NCBI GenBank assembly: GCA_026075535.2
Contig: AP026545.1
Span: 5,952,001 to 6,016,000 of the forward strand
Direction: 5' to 3'
Source: Tricholoma matsutake
Taxonomy: Eukaryota > Basidiomycota > Agaricomycetes > Agaricales > Tricholomataceae
DNA: 64,000 nucleotides
In this document: piece by piece, positions 54,893-64,000 of the stretch
Position numbering within the stretch: the first letter of the stretch is position 1
How the letters are laid out: every line of letters starts with the position of its first letter
The notes under the pieces: generated by a model
Told to the model about the DNA's origin: nothing
The model's database searches: none
The model's input: the letters and a program-made list of their open reading frames with translations, nothing else
Translations under genes and position numbers: made by a program

Positions 54893-55298
54893 CAGCACTT
54901 TGCATAAAGCTTGACAGTTGCTGAAATTTGATAAACATGAGCAAATTTGATGTTGTGGTCATTTTATGGCTTCCACAATGGCTTTCTAGCTTATATTCTG
55001 GTGAAGGAAGTGTAGATAAATGGTCTCAGAGTGTCATTGTCTGCAAATAGTTGACTGTGTATAATTTTATACCTCCAAAATAGTTCTCTAGAAGATTCTG
55101 GCTTGCATATGATCAAATATTGTTATTTCTCAGTACAGCACTTCAGAGGACATGTTGAATAAAAATTTACTTGGTAGTAAACTCCTAAGACCATTTATAT
55201 ACACTTCCTTCACCAAAATATATGCTAGAAAGCTATTGTGGAAGCCATAAAATGACTGCAACATCAAATTTGCTCATCAAGCTTTATGCAAAGCACTG
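54893..55298. mobile_element. MITE, 406 bp, TA duplication
   Basis: Terminal inverted repeats of more than 100 bp begin CAGCACTTTGCATAAAGC at the left and CAGTGCTTTGCATAAAGC inward from the right. TA flanks each end (54891-54892 and 55299-55300). Arms continue with GAGCAAATTTGATGTTG, CATTTTATGGCTTCCACAAT and GAAGGAAGTGT. No coding capacity. The CAGT-like end and TA duplication suggest a Tc1/mariner-type parent. Confidence 0.85.
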
Positions 55299-55375
55299 TA
55301 AACAGTATATAGATGGTTATATGGTTTAGATAACTGTTTATGTATACTTGGCCTTTGAGGAATATGCATAAACTA

Positions 55376-55763
55376 TGGTGCAGTGCACTTAGTCACCACT
55401 ACTTTTGTACAAGGTGTAGTACATCAGCAAATTTTTCTTATTTGTCTTGCCAAAATGCTCATCTTGATGAGGAGAGTTGATTGGCTAGAGTGATTGTCAG
55501 TTGGAGCAAAATTGACAGAGTTATAATTTTTTCCACACCCAGATTCTGCCACATTGCTATATATAGTATAGATGACATAATATTTATCATGTGAGATGAC
55601 CCACAATTCAGGTGAAAAGCCAGTGGAGTTTTATTGGACCACTCTGTGCATAATAGTCCTCTAGGATTGCCATAACTGTGAGTTCAGAGGGTGTCAAATT
55701 TTTTTTTACCACCATCCATTCTGCCACTGTACAAAAGTAGTGGTGACTAAGTGCACTGCACCA
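55376..55763. mobile_element. MITE, 388 bp, TA duplication
   Basis: Terminal inverted repeats of about 36 bp are perfect: TGGTGCAGTGCACTTAGTCA followed by CCACTACTTTTGTACA. TA lies at 55374-55375 and 55764-55765. No coding capacity. A different family from its neighbour at 54893. Confidence 0.88.
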
Positions 55764-55789
55764 TAAATGCATCTGGAAATCGGCAGGGG

Positions 55790-56690
55790 TCCAGTATGAC
55801 TAGACAGATTTGATCAATGATTAACACTCTGTCATCAGTAGATAAGATTTTATCTAGCCTTAAAACATCATCCAACACAGATGACAATGGGTCAGCCGCT
55901 GACACTTTTTCTGACAGAATTGCAGTGAATGACAGGGATCTGGTATGACTAGACAGATTTGATCAACAATTAACACTCTGCAATCAATAGATAAAATTTG
56001 GGCAGGCCTTAAAAGACGGTCAAACAAATATGAAGAGGGGTCAGACACTTTAACAGGATTGTGCTGTATGATATTGTTATATCATAGCATACAATTGTTC
56101 AAGCACAAGAAATGATTTTAGCTATCATTTCCTCAGAACAACATCCTTTCTAGAGATTATCCAGACCTTAAAATGTGCTATCAGCCTTCCTAGAGTTTGT
56201 AGTTTGCTGACCAGATACTCAGATACTTTCAGGAAATGTTCAGGAACTGATGCTTGTACTCCCAGAATTGGAATGTATGATTTTTGTATATCCCAACATG
56301 CAATTGTTCAAGTGGAAGAAATGATTATATCTGCCATTTCCTCTATATCTCATTCTTCCTGGATCCTACCACTTGCTGGTAAGATACTCAGATACTTGCA
56401 GGAGATGTTCAGGAACCAACATTTGGACTAACAGAATTGGAATGTATGATTTTTGTATATCCCAATATGCAATTATTCGAGTGGAAGAAATGATTTTATC
56501 TGGCATTTCCTCTATATCCCATTCTTCCTGGCAGCTACCACTTGCTGATAAGATACTCAGATACTTGCAGGAGATATACAGGAACTGACGCTTGTGCTAA
56601 CAGAATTGCAACATATGATTTTTGTATATCCTAACAGAGAGTTGTTCAGGTGGAAGAAATGATATTATCTGTCATTTTGTAATGATCTCT
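55790..56690 (+). repeat. two tandem arrays (about 149 bp and about 169 bp)
   Basis: The first array has two copies around TATGACTAGACAGATTTGAT, at 55795 and 55944. The second has a unit with GATACTCAGATACTTGCAGG and ATGTATGATTTTTGTATATC. Its copies start near 56264, 56432 and 56601 (period 168-169 bp), and a diverged copy lies at 56054-56263. No coding role is evident. Confidence 0.8.
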
Positions 56691-56718
56691 GGTATGTCTT
56701 GAGGAATGACAATACATG

Positions 56719-56860
56719 TTGTTGGTGTAATGGAAAGCGGTGCCTAGATGACAGATGCCATGTTGAGCTCCTCAGTTCAAATACCCCGCCCGTTGGAGGA
56801 CTCGGAGATAGAGGGGGGGAGGAGATAATTGAATGCGACGGAAGAAATAGTTTTATCTGC
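56719..56860 (+). repeat. tRNA-derived SINE-like unit 1
   Basis: GTTGGTGTAATGGAAAGCGG resembles a tRNA 5' half with an A box. CTCAGTTCAAATACCCC resembles a B box. A purine-rich tail GGGGGGAGGAGATAATTGAA follows. The same head and tail reappear at 58709-59010. Confidence 0.6.
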
Positions 56861-57339
56861 TACATCTCATTCTTCCTGAATATGGGCCAACATCATGAAT
56901 TCATTCCTGGCCTGTTTTGCGAAAGAAAGAAAAAAGAGATGATATTTAACACAACGTACCTTTAGGGCAAAACAATCGCCTCAAGCCCAAACTACTCGAT
57001 TTCTTCGATATCATTGCAGGGGTTCTCACCTGTGCGGACATCCTCTTGGGGCGGCCATCACCGATAGCTTACACTGGCCAGCCTTCTCATCCCATCTCAA
57101 CATCGTTCAGCATAATGACTGCTGCATTCCCGCACCACTCCTGCATTGATTGTCAGGATCCAAATGAAGGACAACAAGCTTGCAGGGTATTGTAGTGTAA
57201 AGCAGGTCATGATGGTGCGTGTGACGTCCAGGATGACTCAAATGTGAGACAACCTGGGCCATCACACCACCCCACATTCCCTGGCAATGCACTACGGTCT
57301 GGAAACTCATAATGAGGTGAAGGAGCGACGGAACCAGGC

Positions 57340-57545
57340 TGGGTACAAGGAACTTTGCTATAAAAGTCAAGTTCAATAAAGAAAACTTTGGCAAGGCAGA
57401 ATCACAAGCATACCAGTGTTGGACGGATGCCACCCAGGCTGTTCCCTGCGATATCACCTCCGTGTCTGACGAACTCCACATCCAAGCCAAGTTATCAGGT
57501 TATTCTGAGCTTGCAATGAAAAGTTTCACACGCCAAATCTGACTC
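57340..57545 (+). other. possible coding fragment, unidentified
   Basis: One plus frame reads RNFAIKVKFNKENFGKAESQ followed by AYQCWTDATQAVPCDITSVS and DELHIQAKLSGYSELAMKSF. The composition looks coding, but I cannot name a family, and no start codon or intron structure is evident. Confidence 0.25.
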
Positions 57546-57668
57546 AAGATGGGTCATTTGCGTCGTTGGCCATGGCTATGGGTGGGAGCAAGTTTCGTTT
57601 GAAGGCTTGATCTTCTTCTTATGAAAGCAGATCTGGCGGTGTGATCAATAAGTAGTAGCATCAATGCA

Positions 57669-57876
57669 GAATAGGTATAAAATGATAAAGAAATGCATTA
57701 AAACGCAAAATTCGTAAACACACCTAATAGCCCAGTCCCTAACATCCTGCGTCGCATCAAAGCATCAACAAAGAATAGGTATAAAATGATAAGGAAATGC
57801 ATTGAAACACAAAATTCATAAACACACCTAATAGTCCAGTCCCTAACATCCTGCATCACATCAAATGCAGCAGTAA
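57669..57876 (+). repeat. tandem duplication, 104 bp x 2
   Basis: Copies 57669-57772 and 57773-57876 are closely similar. All four CpG sites of the first copy's shared part appear as CpA in the second. Confidence 0.9.
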
Positions 57877-58110
57877 TATCCATCCTGATGTGCATTACTT
57901 AGAGGGTGCACTGATGAAGAACACCGGGCTATATGACTCACTGAGCACTCAATAGCACTGTCTTATGCCCCAATTCAATGGATTCCAATTAACTACAGTC
58001 AGGCTTTTTAGCTTCCAGTTCACAATCAAAAGTACAAATTTCTATCTATCTGTGGGGCCCAGCGTTAGACAATCAATGCTGAGGGTACCAAATAAAATGT
58101 GATGCTCACC

Positions 58111-58465
58111 AGCCGAACCTCACTATATCCGACAATGTGTACACCACATCCTCCCCATTGTTGTCAAATACGATGAGGCCTCCAATGCAGATTTGCTTCA
58201 AAAGAACAGTCAGAAAAACCCAACAGAATATTATAGAGGCTTACCACTCATTCCTTCCGCTCGCCTCGTTTCTTAAACCTTGGTAGAATCCAGTAATCAT
58301 ATCTACAAAATGTGGCTTTGCACCATTGATGGTTTCTATACACCTCAACCCGATGGCCATGCTGCGAAGAGCTGACGATTAGATAAAGTAAAAATGGAAT
58401 AAAATGCTTACTCTGAAGGGCTGAGGGTGTTCAACAATTGGTGTTCCAGAAATCCGATGCGCCAT
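58111..58465 (-). pseudogene. hypothetical multi-exon gene fragment
   Basis: Minus-strand blocks: MAHRISGTPIVEHPQPFR (58465-58412) ending at a GTAAGC donor. MAIGLRCIETINGAKPHFVD and MITGFYQGLRNEASGRNEW follow (58360-58245), ending at another GTAAGC. IGGLIVFDNNGEDVVYTLSD then IVRFGW (about 58190-58111) ends at GTGAGC. Donor sites are good, but the phases do not join cleanly, so it is either decayed or my model is wrong. Family not recognised. Confidence 0.35.
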
Positions 58466-58708
58466 AGGTGATGGTTGTGGTTAGAGATGGGGAGGGAAGA
58501 TTGAAGCTGTGCTTAAGAGGTTGGAAGTATGGAGGGTGGTTAGTTAGAGCAGTGGAAAAATGGTAGGGGTTAAGGTAGAATAAAAACAACTCACAAGTGG
58601 CAAGGTAGTACAGGGTAAGTCGGAGAGTGCAGACTCTTGTTGGTCGTGGTGGTATTCCTAGTTTTGTTTGATGTTGTATTCAGATTGAACTAGAAAGTTA
58701 AAGAAAAC

Positions 58709-59010
58709 CGGTTGGTCTAATGGAAGGGGGCGCCTAGATGATGGGCACCTCATCCAGCTCCATCTTTTTTCATACATATGTACTGATGTGCCAAGGTATG
58801 GACTGGATATACGTATACCCGTACCTCCTTTCATTGTCACTCGTTGAATTACCACACTCCTTTATGGACTCTTGGGTGTGGCGGATAGCTGCTAGCAATA
58901 TGATGATATATCAAAAGTGTCAACTGATCAGATATCCTCAGTTCAAATACCTCACCTGTGGGGCGAGGCAGAGGGGAGAGGAGGCAATCGAATGCAACTG
59001 CCCAGTGGCG
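58709..59010 (+). repeat. tRNA-derived SINE-like unit 2, interrupted
   Basis: The head GGTTGGTCTAATGGAAG (58709) and the part CTCAGTTCAAATACCTCACC with tail GGGGAGAGGAGGCAATCGAA (58937-58995) match unit 1. About 160 bp of unrelated sequence (about 58765-58925) separates the halves. Confidence 0.5.
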
Positions 59011-60775
59011 CCATTGGCTGTGAAGAAAAACCGAGAGGGATAGCAGCCTTTTCGAGCACCATCAGAAGACGCCGCATTGTGCTTGCAAGGGACTCTCGAA
59101 AACTTTGGTGATGAGGCCATCCAGTGTCTGATATGTGAATATAGAGTGATATAGGACATATATGTATTCATAGGGTCAACTAGCCAGCCATCAATTGAAT
59201 ATCAATGCTTCGTGCTGCATCTCCAAGTACACCTATGAGTAGTCAGATGCGGCTCTTTCAGAATTTATGCACAGCCAACTGACCATCAACATCATGATCG
59301 TCCAGCTCATTACAAAGAACTAACGATGGCAAATAATATAAAAGATCGTTCAGATGGTAGATGTGGAAGCTTTTTTGACCTGCCAGACTTTTTCTAGGGC
59401 CATAAATGACTGTATTACATCGTTTAGCTACTGCATGTGTGATACGTGTACACTTCAGGTAAGGGGAACACTGGAACCTCAAGCATGATGTCAAGCCAAT
59501 GGTAGATGCATTGCAAAGGGGCTGACGAAGAGGATGATTCCCTCCAGCTCTGCGGAAAGAAGTTTAGTAAACAATACAGTCCAGATGAGCGACCGAGTCA
59601 TTTTCTAGATAAATGGCGGGGAGCATAGTATCATACCAGCAACCAAGTTCATTCCTGCTCCCCGGCAGTCACCGTATCGCAAACTTGAATGCAGTCAAAC
59701 TCAGTTAATGGGGTGACAAATAGTTTGAAGGCCTGAGTGCAACTACGCCTGGGCTTTTAGCCAGTCGCGTCTGATGTGGGAAATATGGATGCCCTTCAGA
59801 ATGAAATTCAATTAACTAGACTAGAAAACGCGTCAGCTTTCGATCTTTGATTGCCCAACACCCTACAGCCATGCGTCGCTTGCACCAAATTCCTGGGCAC
59901 GAGTAAAGGGTGGGTGTTGCATAGCCCATAGGGCAGGGTAAGCAAAGAGGCTCTCACTGTGTGGGGCCATCCAACACGTTGAGAAGCATATCATCACCAC
60001 TACATCAAGCCAACACCTCTGCATACCCCTCATGCCAGACGCCATCTGACGGAAGCTAGTGCACGCTGGCTGGAGGTGGACTAGAGCATGCTCGATGATT
60101 TTCACCGCTTGACCAAGGGTTTTTTGCAGGGTTCAACGGTGTGAGCATGACAGTCTACTAGCCAAGGGAATACTAAGTGGCAAGGTCAGCCTGAGGCAAG
60201 GACATACCAATGATGTAGATAAAATGTTGAGCCTTCAGGGCGCCACAAGAGACTCAAATGGCAATCTCCGTTAGCAGGACATCCAAGAGGATATATTGCC
60301 CTTAGCACTGTCAAGAGCTTCAGGTCGGGCTGCCAGTGCTGATAGGTTCAAGGGGCCAAAGGCAAAGCATAGGGTTGCGTGATGAAAAGTCAGACACAAC
60401 CAGGCAGGTGACGAAAGTCAGACCTGCAGAGCCAGGAACTAGAGAGCAGCGCTGCCAGAATGAAGAAAGACAGTGAGGGAACAGAAGAAATTCTGAGTCA
60501 ACTTGAACTTGAAGTTAGGAGTTTCTCATGCTAATGTTTGAAATCCTATTAGGGTTAAGTAGTACACAGCCACCGACTCAGGTTCAGGTTCAAGTTCACT
60601 GATGGACCAGCCTGCCAAGCGACTCGGATGTCAAGCTTACCATGAGTGGACACAGGTGATCCCCTATCAAATTAAAATTGTCTTTCTCAATTAAGACCAA
60701 CATCTGTCCACACCACCACCAATGTTGGACAATGGGGACAAGCACCGGAGGAATTGTGTACAGCCAGGGTATAAC
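59011..60775. other. spacer without a supported gene
   Basis: Only short open frames on both strands, without recognisable motifs or repeats. Confidence 0.3.
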
Positions 60776-61108
60776 TTATCCAGATTGCATGTCAACAAAT
60801 CCCTTACTGTAGTTCTCCTCCTTTTGAAACCCATGCTCAGGCTCAACCCATCTGAATAGCCTGACTTGGAGACCCCGGCCAGTCATGGCAAAGGAGTACC
60901 GAATCTCATGTGCCAGTGGTTGGATGGGGAGGTTTGAGTGGCCGCTGATGAGGCTGAGGGAATGATGATTGATGCCCCAGCCTGAGAGGAAACTCGATAA
61001 CAATGCCAAGCTCCCATAGGACAAGGTGGGCACTGCACCGTGATGTTGAATCCGAAAACTTTTTGCTAGGTTCGTAAATGTAGTGGCTACTTGAAAGAAA
61101 TGTTTCAC
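60776..61108 (-). pseudogene. possible C-terminal fragment of a repeat-associated protein
   Basis: The minus frame reads VPTLSYGSLALLSSFLSGWG (about 61030) and EIRYSFAMTGRGLQVRLFRW VEPEHGFQKEENYSKG (about 60905-60800). The R-Y-S-F...LFRWVE.GFQ pattern recalls uncharacterised proteins that I have seen in basidiomycete repeat regions. No start is visible, and the function is unknown. Confidence 0.3.
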
Positions 61109-61683
61109 TAGTCCTCAAACGTGGTCACAAACTCACCAAAGTCAGCCGCCACACTGAGTCGTTGCACCATTCATTGTAGAGCCATGGATTTGATAACAGG
61201 ATGTCATTCCCAAAGTACTATATGCACCAGAATGGGGAAATGTAGGGCATTCGGTATAGTCAAATTGTGATGATTTGAAGAGGATGTGTTTATTGCAAGG
61301 GATGGGTCTCCCCCGAAGTCGGGTTTGACACAATAAGCATCTATGTAAATCTCTGCAGCGTAACCACTCGACTTCATCCCCTGAAAGAGTCAGTGAGTGA
61401 AAATTCTTGCCAATGAGTGGCCTACTAGTAACAAATGTGGAGGGGAATTCTCAGGCTATTTCTGGTGCAACTTGATGCCGAGCACAGTGCCATGATAGGT
61501 ACTACAAGGCTATATATGGTGCGTTGAGACCCTGATATTATTCCATAGCAGTGGTAGAACCTATAAGAGCAAAAATATGAATTAGACCAGGTAGACCTCC
61601 ATGACAACCAGATAAAGAAAGTGCAAACAAATGCTACATACTAGATGTCCAATCTGAGCCAACACATGTTAAGAAATGTACGC
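61109..61683. other. spacer without a supported gene
   Basis: No convincing gene, repeat or RNA seen. Confidence 0.3.
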
Positions 61684-64000
61684 CTAGTACATCCCAGTAA
61701 AATCTTCAGGCTCTCCGTCGTCTTCTTCCCCCTCCCCATCCTCTACATCATCCATTTCAATGTCGTCCCACCCTTCCAAGTCAAGGTCTTCCAAACACAG
61801 CTCTGGTTTGTCCGACTCATAACCCATGTCACTACCTCTGTCATTGTCCTGTGCAAGAGACTCTCCCAATGCTTCCTGCAGCCCCAGACCTGGAGCCTGA
61901 GTTTCTTGGGCATCCTCAGTCAGATTGGAAACGCAGCCTGAAGTGAGTGCTGACTGATGTGCATGAAAGTGGCCAACACCCAGCCCCCAGTGGTAGCGCA
62001 TGAGAAGATCCCTGTCAGAGAACCTAGGGAAACAGAATGAAATCAGAAGTAGCAAGTAAGCAATAAACACACTGGTTAACGTAGTATTGATTGTAATCTT
62101 TACTATCCTTGGTGCAGTGCGAGATGCCAATCCCATCTGCTCGTCATTTTCCTTTTGCAAAGGCTGGTAAGATGTGACACCCACGCAGGACATCTTTCAG
62201 ATCCACAAAACCGAAAGAACAATTTTTGTTCATAGGAGGGAAGCAGACAGAGTCTAGCTTGGAATTACTCCACCCTGAAGACTTTGGATTAACAACCTCA
62301 AACCATCGCACCCACAAAAAATTGAAGTGGCGAGCTTCAAAATCATGCATGCCAGGCCCAGTATAGATCACATTTACGTGATATCTGCCGAGGACCCGTG
62401 CATACAAGAAATGATGCAGATTTGAACTCTCCACATCATCGGCAAGAAGCATGACGTTACAACGAGATGTCCCTGGGTTAACAATGTCAGTCCCACACCA
62501 AACGTCATAAGTGGTAAAGTGGAATCGAATAAGCTTGTGGTGGTATATGCAGTCGTTCTTCAAGAACACAAAATTGCATGCATTTCCGTTGGGGCTATGA
62601 AATAGTCCAGTATCTGAGCCTGTTCTGAAGCTGGAAGGCTCTGAAAGCGATTCAGCTTCCCGGAGCAATGCTGTTTGGATTTGGGGAAGTAGATGCTCTC
62701 TTAACTTTGGTAAGAAATTCTGCATGAGGGGTTAGTACAAATCAGCAGAAGAATACAAAGATTGTTCACCTTGATTGCGGGATCACCCTCGTTCTTTTGT
62801 AGGAAGGTCGGTATGTGTACAGAACATTTCTGGGACTTTCCTATGTTGTACTGTACCCCAGGGTCATGTGTAACATCCTCTGGCTCTATTTCTGAGGATG
62901 GGCTAAGGGGTTGACAATCCAGCCTCTCGTGGATCATGCTGATACAGCGCTCTCGTTGCTCAATCCTCGATATCTGCTGTGGTATTGATCAGCCACTAGA
63001 CTGAAGTGACCAAGTTTTGGACGTTCAGTGCTCGAGCTCGCTCTGATGCCCACCACCACCGTAAGCAATGTTACACAAAATATCATGTAAAAGCTTACTG
63101 ATTGAGTGGAATATGAGTCAGTTGTACCAAAGCGCCGGATGGTGTCAACATAGTCACTGAGTGCATGGTACTTATAAGTCCTCAGATTGAGCTTCTTCTG
63201 CTTCCATGCATTACTGCTGGATGCCATAGGTCCTCTTGATCCGGACACCACATTAATTGCGGATTTCTCCTGACGTTGTTGCTGAGCAGCACGCTTGCAT
63301 TCCAACTCTCGAGTCTCGAATGCTTCACATGTCTTTTCCTCAAATGTGCATAGGCTGTTTCCCAGAGATGTAGTGACATGGGATAAAATGTCCAGAGTCA
63401 CATCCGTGTGCATGCCGAGCTTGGCAAGACCATGCCAGTGGGCTAATTCAAATAAGAGCTTGAGAACGTATGTATTGTGGGGTTCAGGCAGAAGACCATC
63501 AAAAATGGATATAGCACACTATGTGAATGATATCAGTCAAGTTGAGAATACTAGTGATAATGCCCACTTGTAACATATCCTCGTAATCATGAGCAGTCAT
63601 CTTCTTCAATTCTGACCGGTTTGACCTTATTTTTCTTATGCCATCAACCCCGAAAGGAGGAATCTCTCGAAATCTAATGGAAATATCAGTACCAAGCCTT
63701 CTGAGGCTTCGAATGATGCTTGCCATCTATCTAACTCGTGCTTGAGGCTTTCATTTTGGCAATCTAGAATGCGTAGTAGATGTATGAAAACTGCCTTCCA
63801 GACACCGAGCTCAACCTCATGCATGAGATCCACAGCAAGCATGCCGAACATGTTGAAACCAAATGGCACCAGCTTGCTTGAAAATGCATTCTGACAAAGC
63901 ATGAGCATTAAAGTCAACCATCAGAGAGGTAAGAAGGTCATACTGCTGTTGGAACAAGAGAATCTTTTTGTAGGAGATCTTCCACTGCCATACTATCAAC
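61684..64000 (-). CDS. Plavaka-type transposase, C-terminal part, runs off the window
   Basis: Plavaka elements are CACTA-related DNA transposons of mushroom-forming fungi. Minus-strand blocks in order: NAFSSKLVPFGFNMFGMLAV and DLMHEVELGVWKAVFIHLLR (about 63890-63780), RFREIPPFGVDGIRKI and NRSELKKMTAHDYEDMLQVG (about 63680-63560). Then MHTDVTLDILSHVTTSLGNS (63413), TYKYHALSDYVDTIRRFGTT (about 63180) and IHERLDCQPLSPSSEIEPED. The C-terminal part has YHHKLIRFHFTTYDVW, NFLWVRWFEVV and DVLRGCHILPAFAKGK (62545-62150). The end is DRDLLMRYHWGLGVGHFHAH and an acidic tail (DDIEMDDVEDGEGEEDDGE) to the stop near 61684. GT-AG-like introns lie near 63090, 62740, 62090 and 63540. There may be a frame change near 62980. 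The N-terminus is outside. Confidence 0.75.

Overview
The window looks like a repeat-rich segment of an Agaricomycete (Basidiomycota) nuclear genome. Evidence: short GT-AG introns in the gene relics; a Tnp2-type and a Plavaka-type transposase as found in mushroom-forming fungi; DUF6589-like and RecQ-like genes of the kind that travel with basidiomycete repeats; and fungal Ty3/Gypsy and Ty1/Copia elements. I found no intact host gene. Almost everything recognisable is a transposon, a broken transposon gene or a captured host-gene fragment. All family names come from recalled motifs, not from a search.

Layout. 1-14.6 kb: a broken Tnp2 (CACTA-type) transposase on the minus strand, a fragment of the coatomer beta-prime gene SEC27, a foldback repeat, an SPT5-like relic with NGN and KOW domains, and two unnamed gene relics. 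A pair of about 160-bp inverted repeats (1190-1352 and 13755-13918) brackets this block. 14,645-20,356: a complete Ty3/Gypsy element (Gypsy-1) with 216-bp LTRs and a perfect 5-bp target duplication, ATGTG. 21.4-28.8 kb: a DUF6589-like gene split by a 974-bp hAT-like element with an 8-bp target duplication, then a RecQ-like helicase relic (minus strand) split by a foldback MITE.

29,957-54,821 is one nested mosaic. Gypsy-2 is the outer element. A Copia element (32,848-45,074) sits in its reverse transcriptase, and a third chromodomain Gypsy (Gypsy-3, 33,450-39,925) sits in the Copia gag. Near the Gypsy-2 3' end a rearranged gag-only LTR element (47,481-54,411) is inserted, and its inverted LTR carries a 2,762-bp non-autonomous DNA element full of palindromes and tRNA-like modules. 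After the mosaic come two TA-flanked MITEs, tandem repeats, two tRNA-derived SINE-like units, weak hypothetical ORFs and, at the right edge, the C-terminal part of a Plavaka-type transposase (minus strand).

Decay has a strong signature. The long reading frames of Gypsy-1 and Gypsy-3 have no frameshift, and nearly all premature stops are TGA where Arg (CGA) is expected. The two Copia target-site copies read TGAAG and CAAAG, as expected if one ancestral CGAAG lost its CpG on opposite strands. This fits deamination of methylated CpG or a basidiomycete RIP-like process.
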